From Achromobacter sp. MFA1 R4 (lineage in GTDB: Bacteria; Pseudomonadota; Gammaproteobacteria; Burkholderiales; Burkholderiaceae_B): a stretch of 64,000 nucleotides of DNA. The stretch spans positions 4,712,001 to 4,776,000 of the forward strand of contig NZ_LT707065.1 of assembly GCF_900156745.1 (NCBI RefSeq), given 5' to 3'. The stretch's first letter is position 1. Every line of letters begins with the position of its first letter. A model generated the notes under the pieces. That model was not told the origin of the DNA and searched no databases. It saw only the letters and a program-made list of their open reading frames with translations. The position numbers and the translations under genes were made by a program. Of the stretch, positions 15,995 through 25,897 are shown piece after piece.

Positions 15995-17293
15995 TCAATA
16001 ACCCAGCTTGCGCGGCAGCCACAGCGCCAATTCAGGAAATGCCAGCACCGCCACCAGCACCAGGAACATCGCGCCCAGCAGCCATACCACCCAGCGCACG
16101 GTCGATTCCATCGGCACGCGCGCGATGCGGCACGACACCATCAGGTTCACCGCCAGCGGCGGGGTGAACTGGCCCAACGCCACCTTCAAGGTCAGGATCA
16201 CGCCGAACCACACCGGGTCCCAGCCGTAGGCATTGGCGATAGGCATGAGCAGCGGCACGAAGATCAGGAAGATCGAAATGCCGTCCAGGAACATGCCCAC
16301 GGTCATCAGCAACAGGATCAGCAGCGCCAGCACGCCCCACTCGCCCAGGCCGGAATTGACGATGGCGTGGGTGATCGGGTCGATCACGCTGAGCGTGGAC
16401 AGCGCCCACGCGAAGATCCCGGCCAGCGTCACCACCAGCATGATCACGGCGGACAGTTCGGCGGCTTCGCGCAGGATGGTGTACAGGTCGCGCAGCTTGA
16501 TCGTGCGGTGGATGAAACCGCCCACGAAAAGGCCATAGAACACCGCGACGACCGCGGCCTCGGTGGGCGTGAACCAGCCCAGCCGCATGCCGCCCAGGAT
16601 CAGCACCGGCGCGGCCAGGCCCCAGGACGCGTCGCGCAGGCTCTTCCAGAAGGGCGGGCGGGGCAGGTGCGCTTCCAGCGCGCCCATCTTGTACTTGCGC
16701 GACAACCACACGGCCGGAATGATCAGGGCGAAGCCCGCCAGGATGCCGGGCACCATGCCGGCGGCGAACAGGGCCGGCACGGAGGCGCCCGGCACCAGCA
16801 CGGAATAGATGATGAAGGCCACCGACGGCGGGATCAGGATGTCGGTGGCGGCGCCGGCGGCCACCACCGAGGCCGAGAACGAGCCCGGGTAGCCGGCGCG
16901 CGACATGGCGGTGATCATCACCGCGCCGACCGCGGCGGCGCACGCCGGACCCGAGCCCGAGATGCCGCCCAGGAACATCGCCACCGCAATGGACACCAGC
17001 GGCAGCATGCCCGGGCCGCGCCCGACGATGGCGATGGCAAAGTCCACCAGCCGCTTGGCCACGCCCGAGCGGTCGAAGATGGAGCCCACCAGCACGAACA
17101 TGGGAATCGCCAGCAGCGGGTACTTGGCCAGGCCGGCATAGAAATTCTGCGGCACGGTCAGAAGGCCATACCAGGGCGTGTCCAGGTTGGTCAGGACGAT
17201 CGCCACCGTGCCGCCGATGCCCAGCGCCACGCCGACGGGCACCCCGATCACCATCAGGACGATGAAGACGGTAAAGAGGATGACGGCGATCAT
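15995..17293 (-). CDS. dctM: TRAP transporter large permease DctM
   Basis: 432 residues with about twelve hydrophobic segments, as usual for DctM. Family motifs are LAIPMFVLVGSIFDRSGVAKRL, FLGGISGSGPACAAAVG, the PPSVAFIIY stretch and GWFTPTEAAV. It forms the sodium-driven translocation channel in the inner membrane with DctQ. The ATG at 17293 overlaps the dctQ stop by four bases, so translation is coupled; a long frame running further upstream is the out-of-frame shadow of dctQ. Confidence 0.95.
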   Translation of the reverse strand: MIAVILFTVFIVLMVIGVPVGVALGIGGTVAIVLTNLDTPWYGLLTVPQNFYAGLAKYPLLAIPMFVLVGSIFDRSGVAKRLVDFAIAIVGRGPGMLPLVSIAVAMFLGGISGSGPACAAAVGAVMITAMSRAGYPGSFSASVVAAGAATDILIPPSVAFIIYSVLVPGASVPALFAAGMVPGILAGFALIIPAVWLSRKYKMGALEAHLPRPPFWKSLRDASWGLAAPVLILGGMRLGWFTPTEAAVVAVFYGLFVGGFIHRTIKLRDLYTILREAAELSAVIMLVVTLAGIFAWALSTLSVIDPITHAIVNSGLGEWGVLALLILLLMTVGMFLDGISIFLIFVPLLMPIANAYGWDPVWFGVILTLKVALGQFTPPLAVNLMVSCRIARVPMESTVRWVVWLLGAMFLVLVAVLAFPELALWLPRKLGY

Positions 17294-17841
17294 CGCTGGG
17301 CTTCCTGGCCCGTGCCGCGAGCAAGGCGGCGCAACGTGCCGATCGTGCGCAGCGAGATCGCCGCGGCCATGACCGGCAGCCAGATCGAATACCACCAGGT
17401 GGGCACGCCGATGGCCGGCGAGGTTTCCTCGTAGATGTACTCGTCCAGCACCAGTTTCACGGACAGGACGGTCAGCAGCACAAAGAAAGCCAGCACGCAG
17501 CCATTGGAGATCAGCGCCAGGATGCGCTGGCGGCGCGGCGAACCCGAGTCGGCCACGATCTCGATCCGGATGTGGTGATTGCGCACGAACGCCACGCTGC
17601 CGCCGGCCATGGTCAGCACAATCAGCAGGAACACCGAAATTTCTTCGGTCCAGGCGAAGGACTGGTCCGTGAAGTAGCGCACCAGTACATTCAGGAAGGT
17701 AATGATCGCCAGCGTCGCCAGCAGGATGACGGCCAGCCAGTCCTCGATGGCCAGCGGCACCTTCACGGCGGGTTCTGTTTCTGCGGGGATGATCGGTTCG
17801 ACGGGCTCGGCGGGGGCTTCTGAGCGGGACATGTGAGGCAA
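17290..17841 (-). CDS. dctQ: TRAP transporter small permease DctQ
   Basis: About 180 residues with four hydrophobic helices (near 35-55, 70-90, 110-135 and 150-172). The conserved FAWTEEISVFLLI motif after the first helix is typical of DctQ. It is the small membrane partner of DctM. Two close ATG codons (17841 and 17832) are possible. It is the first gene of the operon, so the promoter must lie in the gap shared with purL. Its Glu/Pro-rich N-terminus is longer than in some homologues. Confidence 0.93.
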   Translation of the reverse strand: MPHMSRSEAPAEPVEPIIPAETEPAVKVPLAIEDWLAVILLATLAIITFLNVLVRYFTDQSFAWTEEISVFLLIVLTMAGGSVAFVRNHHIRIEIVADSGSPRRQRILALISNGCVLAFFVLLTVLSVKLVLDEYIYEETSPAIGVPTWWYSIWLPVMAAAISLRTIGTLRRLARGTGQEAQR

Positions 17842-18191
17842 CGGCCAGCGCGCGTGGGGCGCTTTTCTTTTGTTGGATAGGGTCGCTGCATCCTACCGTC
17901 GCGTCGCCGGGGCCGGTCTTCGTGTTTTCCCGCAATGCGGGGCCGCTGCAACATGCTGCATTGCATCAAGCAGCCGTGCATGAACTGCGGCCGCCATGAG
18001 GCGGGACGGGACGAACTTAACGCCCAAGCCTCGATATTGCTTTGCACCATGAGGGTGCAAACGTCCCGGAATTCTTTTGTAACAATGGCCAGATTGAGCC
18101 GGCGGGGCGGCCGATGAAACTCGGCTCCGGGAAAACCCCTTAAACGGGTAAAATCCCATCTTTGCACCCCTCTTTATACGGCGCCCGCATC
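17842..18191. promoter_or_regulatory. 350-base divergent gap between dctQ and purL
   Basis: No gene is seen. It must hold the promoters of the TRAP operon (leftward) and purL (rightward). Visible elements are the inverted repeat TTTGCACC-N5-GGTGCAAA at 18041-18061, a further TTTGCACCC copy at 18161, and a TAAAAT -10-like hexamer at 18149-18154 for purL. Confidence 0.55.
18041..18061. promoter_or_regulatory. inverted repeat TTTGCACC-N5-GGTGCAAA, candidate operator
   Basis: Exact 8-base arms around ATGAG, with the left arm repeated at 18161-18168 just before the purL start. A dimeric regulator of either divergent unit could bind. No regulator gene is adjacent, so its identity is unknown. Confidence 0.4.
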
Positions 18192-21100
18192 GTGTCCCTA
18201 GTTCAGCATCTGCCTGGTTCCTCCGTCCTGTCCTCCTTTCGACGTGATCGCCTCCTGGCGCAATTGAAGGAAGCCGGCCTGCCGGTGGCCGACATATCCG
18301 CCCGCTACGAGCACTTCGTCAGCACCGACGCCGCCCTGACGGCCGAACAGCAGCAGCAACTCACCCAACTGCTGGACTACGGCACGCCCAGCACCTCCGA
18401 GGCGCCCGCCAAGAGCGTGTCCCTGCTGGTGATTCCGCGCCTGGGCACGATCTCCCCGTGGGCCAGCAAGGCCACCGACATCGCCCACAACTGCGGCCTG
18501 TCCTCGGTGCATCGCATCGAACGCGGCGTGCGCTACGTCATCACGCCCGAGCGCGGCCTGCTGGGCGCCAAGTCCCTCGACGACGCCATGCTGGCGCGCG
18601 CGGCCGACTGCCTGCATGACCGCATGACCGAAACCGTGGTGGACGCCAGCTTTGACGGCCAGGCGCTGTTCCAGCCGCTGGCCGGCAAGCCGATGCGCAC
18701 GGTCGACGTGCAGACACGCGGCGCCCAGGCCCTGGTCGAAGCCAATACCGCGCTCGGCCTGGCGCTGTCCGACGACGAAATCGAATACCTGGCCAAGTCC
18801 TTCACCGACCTGGGCCGCGACCCCACCGATGTCGAACTGATGATGTTCGCGCAAGCCAACAGCGAACACTGCCGCCACAAGATCTTCAACGCCCAGTGGG
18901 TGATCGACGGCCAGGAACAGCCCAACACGCTGTTCGGCATGATCCGCGCCACGCACAAGGCGCAGCCCCAGGGCACCGTGGTTGCCTATTCGGACAACGC
19001 CGCCATTATGGAAGGCGGCCCCGCGCAGCGCTTCCAGGCCGGCGTGCCGGGCGTGACGGGCGAGGGCGCCGACGGCGCCAGGTACATCCGCCGCGACACC
19101 ACCGTCCACACGCTGATGAAGGTGGAAACCCACAACCACCCGACCGCCATCGCCCCGTTCCCCGGCGCGTCCACCGGCAACGGCGGCGAAATCCGCGACG
19201 AAGGCGCCACCGGCCGCGGTTCCAAGCCCAAGGCGGGCCTCACGGGCTTTACCGTGTCGCACCTGCGCTTCGACGACGCAATGCAGCCCTGGGAAGCCGA
19301 CCATCACGGCCTGCCCGAGCGCATCGCCTCGCCGCTGTCCATCATGATCGACGGCCCCATCGGCGGCGCCGCGTTCAACAACGAATTCGGCCGTCCCAAC
19401 CTGCTGGGCTACTTCCGTTCGTTCGAGCAGACCGCCGGCGGCACGCGCTGGGGCTATCACAAGCCGATCATGATCGCGGGCGGCCTGGGCAGCATCGACG
19501 CGGGCTTGACCCACAAGGACGTCATCCCGCCCGGCGCGCTGCTGATCCAGCTGGGCGGTCCCGGTTTCCGTATCGGCATGGGCGGCGGCGCCGCGTCCAG
19601 CATCAGCATGGGCAGCAACTCGGCCGAACTGGACTTCGACTCCGTCCAGCGCGGCAACCCCGAAATCGAACGCCGCGCCCAGGAAGTCATCGACCGCTGC
19701 TGGCAGCAGGCCGAGAACAACCCCATCATTGCGATCCACGACGTGGGCGCGGGCGGCCTGTCCAACGCTTTCCCGGAACTGGTCAACGACGCCGGCCGCG
19801 GCGCCATCTTTGATCTGAAGCGCGTGCCGCTCGAAGAGTCAGGCCTGTCGCCCGCCGAGATCTGGAGCAACGAATCCCAGGAACGCTACGTCCTGTCGAT
19901 TTTGCCGCGCGACCTGGAACGCTTTGACGCCATCGCCCGCCGCGAACGCTGCCCGTACGCGGTGGTGGGCGTGGCCACGGAAGAGCGCCAACTGCGCGTG
20001 GTCGACGGCGAAGGCCTGCCCGGCCTGGACACGATCCGCCCGCAAGGCGACGCCGAAGTGCGTCCCGTGGACGTGCCGATCGACGTCATCCTGGGCAAGC
20101 CGCCGCGCATGACGCGCGACGTCACCCGCCTGCCCGGCGTGTCCGAGCCCCTGGACCTGGCCGGCATCGACCTGACCGAAGCCGCCTACCGCGTGCTGCG
20201 CCACCCCACGGTCGCCAACAAGTCCTTCCTCATCACCATCGGCGACCGCACTGTCGGTGGCCTGTCCAGCCGCGACCAGATGGTCGGTCCGTGGCAGGTG
20301 CCGGTGGCCGACTGCGCCGTCACGCTGGCTGACTACGAAGGCTTCCGCGGCGAAGCCATGTCGATGGGCGAACGCACGCCCATCGCCATGCTGGATGCCC
20401 CGGCGTCGGGCCGCATGGCCGTGGCCGAAGCCCTGACCAACCTGGCCGCCGCCGACGTGGCGCGCCTTGAAGACATCAAGCTGTCCGCCAACTGGATGGC
20501 CGCCTGCGGCGTCGCAGGGCAAGACGCCGCGCTGTACGACACTGTGTCCGCCGTCAGCGAACTCTGCCAGGCCACCGGCCTGTCCATTCCGGTGGGCAAG
20601 GACTCGCTGTCCATGAAGACGTCCTGGGAACAGGACGGCGAGCAGCGCCAGGTCGTGGCGCCGGTGTCGCTGATCATCACGGCCTTCGCGCCGGTGGCCG
20701 ACGTGCGCGCCAGCCTGACCCCGCAACTGCGCACCGACGCCGGCGACAGCGTCCTGATCCTCATCGACCTGGGCCGCGGCCGCCACCGCATGGGCGGGTC
20801 GATCCTGGCGCAGACCTACAACCAGGTCGGCCAGACCGTGCCGGACATCGATGCGCCGCAAGACCTGCGCGCGTTCTTCGTCACCATTCGCACGCTGGCC
20901 GAAGCCGGCACCATCCTGTCCTACCACGACCGCTCCGACGGCGGCCTGTTCGCCACGCTGGTCGAAATGGCCTTCGCCGGCCGCACCGGCATCTCGGTGA
21001 ACCTGGACATGCTGACCTTCGATCCGCAATCGGCGGATTGGGGCGACTACAAGATCCGTCCGGAACAAGTCGCCGTGCAGCGCGACGAACTCACCCTCAA

Positions 21101-22241
21101 GGCCCTGTTCTCGGAAGAGGCGGGCGCCGTGATCCAGGTGCCGGCCTCGCAGCGCGACGCCGTCATGCAAGTGCTGCGCGGCGCCGGCCTGTCGGCCCAC
21201 TCGCACGTCATCGGCGGCCTGAACGGCGCCGACGAGGTCGAGTTCTACCGCGACGGCAAGAAGGTCTGGAGCCAGCCGCGCGCCGACCTGGGCCGCGCCT
21301 GGTCCGAAGTGTCCTACCGCATCATGGCGCGCCGCGACAATCCCGCGTGCGCCCAGGCTGAACTCGACGTCTGGAACGACAGCAAGGATCCGGGCATGAG
21401 CCCCAACGTGTCCTTCGATCCGCAGGAAGACGTGGCCGCGCCGTTCATCAACACCGGCAAGCGCCCGCGTGTGGCGATCCTGCGCGAGCAGGGCTGCAAC
21501 AGCCAGGTCGAAATGGCCTGGGCCTTCGACACCTCGGGCTTCGAAGCCATCGACGTCCACATGACCGATCTGCTGTCCGGTCGCGTGGACCTGGCGCAGA
21601 TGCAGGGCCTGGTCGCCGTCGGCGGCTTCAGCTACGGCGACGTGCTGGGCGCCGGCGAAGGCTGGGCACGCACCATCCGCTTCAACAGCAAGCTGTCCGA
21701 CCAGTTCGCCGCGTATTTCGCGCGTCCCGACACCTTCGCGCTGGGCGTGTGCAATGGCTGCCAGATGATGGCCGCGCTGGCCCCGATGATCCCGGGCGCC
21801 GAATTCTGGCCGCGCTTCACGCGCAACCAGTCCGAAAAATACGAGGCGCGCCTGTCCATGGTGGAGCTGCCCAAGTCGCCGTCGATCTTCTTTGCCGGCA
21901 TGGAAGGCGCCCGCGTGCCGGTCGCCGTGGCCCACGGCGAAGGCTATGCCGACTTCTCCCAGCAGGGCGACGCCAGCCGCGTGCTGGTCGCCGCGCGCTT
22001 CATCGACAACAACGGCCAGGCCACCGAAGCCTACCCGTTCAACCCGAACGGCAGCCCGGGCGGCCTGACCTCGGTCACCACGGCCGACGGCCGCTTCACG
22101 GTCATGATGCCGCACCCGGAACGCGTGACGCGCAACGTCATGATGTCGTGGGCGCCCGAGAAATGGGGCAACGCGGACACGGGCGGCGCGTACAGCCCGT
22201 GGATGCGCATCTTCCGCAATGCGCGCGCCTGGCTGAAGTAA
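18192..22241 (+). CDS. purL: phosphoribosylformylglycinamidine synthase
   Basis: 1349 residues, the single-chain PurL of Proteobacteria. It converts FGAR, glutamine and ATP to FGAM in step four of de novo purine synthesis, in the cytoplasm. Order of parts: N-terminal PurS-like domain (1-150), linker, two AIR-synthase-like ATP-binding halves ([15 protein letters not shown] near 225, [17 protein letters not shown] near 310, [10 protein letters not shown] near 515), then a class I glutamine amidotransferase domain with catalytic Cys in [11 protein letters not shown] and the His-x-Glu pair in MPHPER. The start is taken as GTG 18192, which gives the usual family N-terminus; an upstream TTG in frame would add ten atypical residues. 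Confidence 0.98.
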   Translation: MSLVQHLPGSSVLSSFRRDRLLAQLKEAGLPVADISARYEHFVSTDAALTAEQQQQLTQLLDYGTPSTSEAPAKSVSLLVIPRLGTISPWASKATDIAHNCGLSSVHRIERGVRYVITPERGLLGAKSLDDAMLARAADCLHDRMTETVVDASFDGQALFQPLAGKPMRTVDVQTRGAQALVEANTALGLALSDDEIEYLAKSFTDLGRDPTDVELMMFAQANSEHCRHKIFNAQWVIDGQEQPNTLFGMIRATHKAQPQGTVVAYSDNAAIMEGGPAQRFQAGVPGVTGEGADGARYIRRDTTVHTLMKVETHNHPTAIAPFPGASTGNGGEIRDEGATGRGSKPKAGLTGFTVSHLRFDDAMQPWEADHHGLPERIASPLSIMIDGPIGGAAFNNEFGRPNLLGYFRSFEQTAGGTRWGYHKPIMIAGGLGSIDAGLTHKDVIPPGALLIQLGGPGFRIGMGGGAASSISMGSNSAELDFDSVQRGNPEIERRAQEVIDRCWQQAENNPIIAIHDVGAGGLSNAFPELVNDAGRGAIFDLKRVPLEESGLSPAEIWSNESQERYVLSILPRDLERFDAIARRERCPYAVVGVATEERQLRVVDGEGLPGLDTIRPQGDAEVRPVDVPIDVILGKPPRMTRDVTRLPGVSEPLDLAGIDLTEAAYRVLRHPTVANKSFLITIGDRTVGGLSSRDQMVGPWQVPVADCAVTLADYEGFRGEAMSMGERTPIAMLDAPASGRMAVAEALTNLAAADVARLEDIKLSANWMAACGVAGQDAALYDTVSAVSELCQATGLSIPVGKDSLSMKTSWEQDGEQRQVVAPVSLIITAFAPVADVRASLTPQLRTDAGDSVLILIDLGRGRHRMGGSILAQTYNQVGQTVPDIDAPQDLRAFFVTIRTLAEAGTILSYHDRSDGGLFATLVEMAFAGRTGISVNLDMLTFDPQSADWGDYKIRPEQVAVQRDELTLKALFSEEAGAVIQVPASQRDAVMQVLRGAGLSAHSHVIGGLNGADEVEFYRDGKKVWSQPRADLGRAWSEVSYRIMARRDNPACAQAELDVWNDSKDPGMSPNVSFDPQEDVAAPFINTGKRPRVAILREQGCNSQVEMAWAFDTSGFEAIDVHMTDLLSGRVDLAQMQGLVAVGGFSYGDVLGAGEGWARTIRFNSKLSDQFAAYFARPDTFALGVCNGCQMMAALAPMIPGAEFWPRFTRNQSEKYEARLSMVELPKSPSIFFAGMEGARVPVAVAHGEGYADFSQQGDASRVLVAARFIDNNGQATEAYPFNPNGSPGGLTSVTTADGRFTVMMPHPERVTRNVMMSWAPEKWGNADTGGAYSPWMRIFRNARAWLK

Positions 22242-22287
22242 GCCTGTAGCTTCCGCCGCGGGTTATCCCCGGCGGACGCGCCACACA

Positions 22288-22326
22288 CCCCGCTGCCTGG
22301 GCATCGTGCCCGGCGGCGGGGTTTTT
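22288..22326 (+). terminator. intrinsic terminator of purL
   Basis: CCCCGCTGCC...GGGCA pairs with TGCCC...GGCGGCGGGG with one bulged T around a short loop, and TTTTT follows. It lies 46 bases after the purL stop and is convergent with the LysR gene. Confidence 0.85.
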
Positions 22327-22352
22327 CATTGGGGCGCCGTCGCGCCCCGCGC

Positions 22353-23276
22353 TTATTTCCGTGTCTTGAGCGACTTCATGAAGCGCTGCGCGCGCGACAC
22401 GGCGTCGTGCGCTTCGGATGCCAGCGCGGCGACGAAACGTTGCGCGGCCAGGCTGAGAGGGCGGCGGGGATGGCTGACCACCACCAGTTGCCGCTGCATG
22501 TCCGCGTGGATCCGCCGCACCGACAGGGCGCCCGCGTCCAGCTCGTGCGCGATGGCGCTGATGGGCAGGATGGTGGCCCAAGCGCCCGACTTAACGAGTT
22601 CCAGGGTCGGGGTCAGTGCATCCATTTCCAGGCGGGGACGCGAGCCGGGACTGCGTTTCTTCAAGACCGGGTCGATGATCGCGCGCAGGCCCTGGCCCAA
22701 TGACGGCACGATCAGCGCGTCGATGGGCAGGTCGCCGAATTCGACGTTGCGAAGCGCGCTGTCCGACGCCGTGACCAGGACCAGTTCCTCGCTGACGAGC
22801 GGCGTGGTTTCCAGGCTGCGTACCGGCTGGATCAGGTTGACGACGGCGACATCGAGCTCGCCGGCATCCAGACGTTCCACCAGCCCGGCGCTGTAGGCCT
22901 CGGTCAAGCGGATGGTGACGTCCTTGTGTTCGGACGTGTAAAGAGAGAGGGCGCGCGGCACGATGCTGGCGCCCAGCGAAGGCACGGTGCCCACTCGGAT
23001 GAGGCCCGACGTGCCGCCGCTCAGGTCCAGCATGCGCTGGCGCACGCTCTCGACCTCTTTGGACAGCGGCAACAACATTTTGTAGAGGTCGACGCCCGCC
23101 GCGGTAGGCGTGACCCCCCGGCTGGAGCGCTCGAAGAGCTGGACCTTCAGGGTCTTTTCCAGCTTGGCCAGTTGCGTGCTCAGGGCCGATTGGACGATGC
23201 CCAATTCGGCTGCCGCGCGCGTCATGCCGCCGTTGCGGTACAGGCAAAGAAAGCACTCGATCTGGCGCAAATCCAT
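22353..23276 (-). CDS. LysR-family regulator of the adjacent decarboxylase operon
   Basis: 307 residues. The N-terminal winged helix-turn-helix (MDLRQIECFLCLYRNGGMT, then AAELGIVQSALSTQLAKLE) covers residues 1-60; a periplasmic-binding-like effector domain follows from about 90. It is divergent from the operon that starts at 23448, with 171 bases between, the classical arrangement in which a LysR protein activates the neighbour when its small-molecule inducer (often a pathway intermediate) is present. The intergenic AT-rich dyad at 23361-23387 is a plausible binding site. The effector is unknown. Confidence 0.93.
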   Translation of the reverse strand: MDLRQIECFLCLYRNGGMTRAAAELGIVQSALSTQLAKLEKTLKVQLFERSSRGVTPTAAGVDLYKMLLPLSKEVESVRQRMLDLSGGTSGLIRVGTVPSLGASIVPRALSLYTSEHKDVTIRLTEAYSAGLVERLDAGELDVAVVNLIQPVRSLETTPLVSEELVLVTASDSALRNVEFGDLPIDALIVPSLGQGLRAIIDPVLKKRSPGSRPRLEMDALTPTLELVKSGAWATILPISAIAHELDAGALSVRRIHADMQRQLVVVSHPRRPLSLAAQRFVAALASEAHDAVSRAQRFMKSLKTRK

Positions 23277-23360
23277 GGTGTGTGGCGTGGGGTGGGAAAA
23301 GCGGATTATAGGGAGGCGGACATGCGTCCGGATCCCGCCCTACGGGTTAACGATATGCAG

Positions 23361-23387
23361 ATAATAGATTGTAGGTAGATATATTAT
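23361..23387. promoter_or_regulatory. candidate LysR box: ATAATA-N15-TATTAT
   Basis: Exact 6-base dyad arms separated by 15 bases (overall T-N11-A-like geometry), in an unusually AT-rich patch between the divergent LysR gene and its presumed target operon. A second small dyad, CGGAC-ATGC-GTCCG, lies at 23317-23330. Confidence 0.4.
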
Positions 23388-23447
23388 TAAAAAAAGAGAT
23401 GGCTTTGGCGATCCTGCGGCAAGGCCGACATAGCGAGGAGACAAGAC

Positions 23448-24659
23448 GTGGAAACCAGTACGAAAGTGTTAGGTGCCGTCGCGTTGGCGGTAGTCGGCAT
23501 ATGTGGGGCAGGGGGCGCAAGCGCCCAGAGCGACAAGGTGAAGATCGCCTTCGTCACTGACATGAGTGGGCCGTATTCGGACTTTGACGGTGTGGGCGGG
23601 CTGGACGCGATCCGCATGGCGGTCGCGGACTTCGGCGGCAAAGTGCTGGGCAAGCCGATCGAGATTCTCTCGGCCGACCATCAGAACCGGGCCGATATCG
23701 CGTCGAACCGCGCGCGCCAATGGTGGGACCAGGACAAGGTGGACCTGGTGATCGGCGGCTCGAATTCGTCGGCCTCGCTGGCGATCAGCACGATCGCCGC
23801 CGAAAAGAAAAAGGTCTTCATCAGCGCAGGCGCAGGCGCCGATAGCCTCACCGAAGAGGCCTGCACGCCCTACACGGTGCGCTACACCTATTCCACCTCC
23901 GCGCAAGCGCGCGGCACGGCGGCCGCCATGGTCGAGCAGGGCGGCAAGAGCTGGTTCATGCTGACCGCCGACTATGCGTTCGGTTACTCGCTGGAAAAGG
24001 CCAGCATGGATGTCGTGCAGGCCAACGGCGGCTCCGTCGCGGGATCGACCCGGCATCCGCTCAATACGTCCGACTTCTCGTCCTACCTGATGAAGGCGCA
24101 GGCATCCAAGGCACAGGTGCTGGGCCTGGCCAATGGCGGCGGAGACCTGATCAACTCGATCAAGACCGCCAAGGAATTCGGCGTCAGCGACAAAATGCGC
24201 CTGGCCGGCCTGATGGTCTTCATCACGGACATCCACAGCCTGGGCCTGGACACGACCGCGGGCATGTACCTGACCGACGGCTGGTACTGGGACCTGGACG
24301 ACCGCTCGCGCGAATTCAGCAAGCGCTTCTATGAACGCAACAAGAAAATGCCCACCACCTTCCAGGCGGGCGACTACTCCGCCGTCACGACCTACCTGAA
24401 GGCCGTGGAGCGCGCCGGCACGACGGATTCGGACGCCGTCATGAACGCACTGAAGTCCATGCCGATCGACGACATGTTCACCAAGGGCTACATCCGGGCC
24501 GACGGCGCCATGGTGCACGACATGTACCTCATGCAAGTCAAGTCGGCCGCGACATCCAAGGGCGAATGGGATTACTACCAAAAGGTGGCAACGATTCCCG
24601 GCGAGCACGCCTACGCGCCCACCAAGCCCGGCATCTGCAAGCTCAACGCACGCATCTGA
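23448..24659 (+). CDS. LivJ-type ABC transporter substrate-binding protein (no permease genes nearby)
   Basis: 403 residues. A signal peptide of about 26 residues ends at ASAQ, then the periplasmic type I binding fold begins with KIAFVTDMSGPYSDFDGVGG and shows the GGSNSSASLAI ligand-lobe segment. Such proteins bind branched amino acids, aromatic acids or other small organic acids. The start is GTG at 23448, with GAGGAG seven bases before. It is the first gene of the LysR-controlled operon, 76 bases before the decarboxylase genes. No LivHMGF permease or ATPase genes are in the window, so it must share membrane components encoded elsewhere or serve as a sensor. Confidence 0.92.
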   Translation: METSTKVLGAVALAVVGICGAGGASAQSDKVKIAFVTDMSGPYSDFDGVGGLDAIRMAVADFGGKVLGKPIEILSADHQNRADIASNRARQWWDQDKVDLVIGGSNSSASLAISTIAAEKKKVFISAGAGADSLTEEACTPYTVRYTYSTSAQARGTAAAMVEQGGKSWFMLTADYAFGYSLEKASMDVVQANGGSVAGSTRHPLNTSDFSSYLMKAQASKAQVLGLANGGGDLINSIKTAKEFGVSDKMRLAGLMVFITDIHSLGLDTTAGMYLTDGWYWDLDDRSREFSKRFYERNKKMPTTFQAGDYSAVTTYLKAVERAGTTDSDAVMNALKSMPIDDMFTKGYIRADGAMVHDMYLMQVKSAATSKGEWDYYQKVATIPGEHAYAPTKPGICKLNARI

Positions 24660-24735
24660 TCCGAAGCGGCGCCAGCCGGCCGCTACCGGCTTGTGCCGCA
24701 AGCAGTCTTCATCCCCACACCAGAGGAAGCGAATC

Positions 24736-25251
24736 ATGGCAGAGAGTTGGCCCGAAATGGTCTATCAAAACCTGAAGGAGGCCGGCATCACGCAGATGGC
24801 GTATGTGCCGGATGCGGGGCATAGCCAATTGATCAAGCTGTTCGAGGCGGACCCGGACGTGGAAGCCATTTCCCTCACCACGGAAGAAGAGGGCGTGGCG
24901 ATGCTGGGGGGCGCCTGGCTGGGCGGCGCCAAGGGCGTGTTGCTGCTGCAATCCAGCGGGGTCGGCAACTGCATCAACATGCTGGCCCTGGTCCAGGAGT
25001 GCCGCATGCCGTTCCTGTGCCTGATCACCATGCGCGGTGAATGGGGCGAATTCAATCCTTGGCAATGTCCAATGGGCCAGTCGACCGAGGCCGCACTGCG
25101 CGGGGCCGGCGTTTTCGTGCAGCGGGTGGAACGCGGCAGCGATGTGCCGGAAACCGTGCGCGCGGCGAGCCTGCTGGCGTTCAACTCGAACCGCGCCGTG
25201 GCCGTGGTGATCTCCCAAAGCATCCTGGGCATCAAGAACTTCAACAAGTAG
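24736..25251 (+). CDS. thiamine-diphosphate decarboxylase alpha subunit, sulfopyruvate/phosphonopyruvate type
   Basis: 171 residues forming the pyrimidine-binding half of a ThDP enzyme. The TTEEEGVAMLGGAWLGG segment supplies the catalytic Glu, and LLLQSSGVGNCINML matches the pattern seen in sulfopyruvate decarboxylase ComD and phosphonopyruvate decarboxylases. It acts with the next gene as a two-chain decarboxylase releasing CO2 from a 2-oxo acid. The ATG at 24736 is preceded by AGAGGAAGC. It sits 15 bases before the beta subunit. Comparison with ComD/ComE is from memory of motifs; the exact 2-oxo acid is not proven. Confidence 0.88.
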   Translation: MAESWPEMVYQNLKEAGITQMAYVPDAGHSQLIKLFEADPDVEAISLTTEEEGVAMLGGAWLGGAKGVLLLQSSGVGNCINMLALVQECRMPFLCLITMRGEWGEFNPWQCPMGQSTEAALRGAGVFVQRVERGSDVPETVRAASLLAFNSNRAVAVVISQSILGIKNFNK

Positions 25252-25266
25252 GACGAGGCAACCGAT

Positions 25267-25863
25267 ATGAACGCTAGCGCGACAATGAACCGGCGGGCGG
25301 CGGTGGCCCGGATACTCGAACAACGCGGCGATGCCCTGGTGGTGGCAAGCCTGGGCAATCCCACCTATGACACCTCGGCCGCGGGTGACGACGACCGGAA
25401 TTTCTATGTGTGGGGCGCGATGGGAGGCGCCTGCATGGTGGGCCTGGGGTTGGCGTTGGCGCAGCCGCGGCGCCAGGTATTGGTCTTTGCGGGCGATGGC
25501 GAGATGCTGATGGGTATGGGATCGTTCGCCACCATAGGCGTGCGCGCGCCGTCGAACCTGAAGATCATCATCATCGACAACGAGCACTACGGTGAAACGG
25601 GCATGCAGCCAGCCCATTCGGGACGCGGCGTGGACATCGCAGGCATCGCCCGGGCCTGCGGCATCGCCGATTGCGCCACGCTGCGCAGCGAGCGCGAACT
25701 CCAGGAACGAATTCCTGGCCTGTACCAGCCGGGCCTGCAATGCCTGGTGCTGAAGGTGGCGGCGGCGCCAGAACCCAGCAGCCTGCCGCCGCGCGATGGT
25801 CCCTACCTGCGCTCGCGGTTTCGCGAGGCGGTGCTGGGTAAAGGAAAAGGAGGCCATGCATGA
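25267..25863 (+). CDS. thiamine-diphosphate decarboxylase beta subunit, ComE-like
   Basis: 198 residues forming the pyrophosphate-binding half. The ThDP motif GDGEMLMGMGSFATI at about residues 77-91 ends in IIIDNEHYGETG, the GDG-x25-DN arrangement, followed by a MQPAHS segment as in sulfopyruvate decarboxylase ComE. Together with the alpha subunit it would convert a substituted pyruvate such as sulfopyruvate to the aldehyde. The start (ATG 25267) follows an AGGACGAGGCAA purine stretch. The Gly/Lys-rich C-terminus abuts the aldehyde dehydrogenase gene, which fits handing the aldehyde product to that enzyme. Confidence 0.9.
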   Translation: MNASATMNRRAAVARILEQRGDALVVASLGNPTYDTSAAGDDDRNFYVWGAMGGACMVGLGLALAQPRRQVLVFAGDGEMLMGMGSFATIGVRAPSNLKIIIIDNEHYGETGMQPAHSGRGVDIAGIARACGIADCATLRSERELQERIPGLYQPGLQCLVLKVAAAPEPSSLPPRDGPYLRSRFREAVLGKGKGGHA

Positions 25864-25897
25864 TCCAACGACGATTCATGACGAGGAGCGGACAGTG

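Noticed and set aside
18041..18191. purine riboswitch upstream of purL
   Set aside because: The dyads present are short protein-site-like repeats; no three-helix purine aptamer core was recognised.
19839..22115. 758-codon open frame antisense to purL
   Set aside because: Mirror frame in GC-rich DNA; composition and lack of any recognisable domain, with an unmistakable purL on the other strand.
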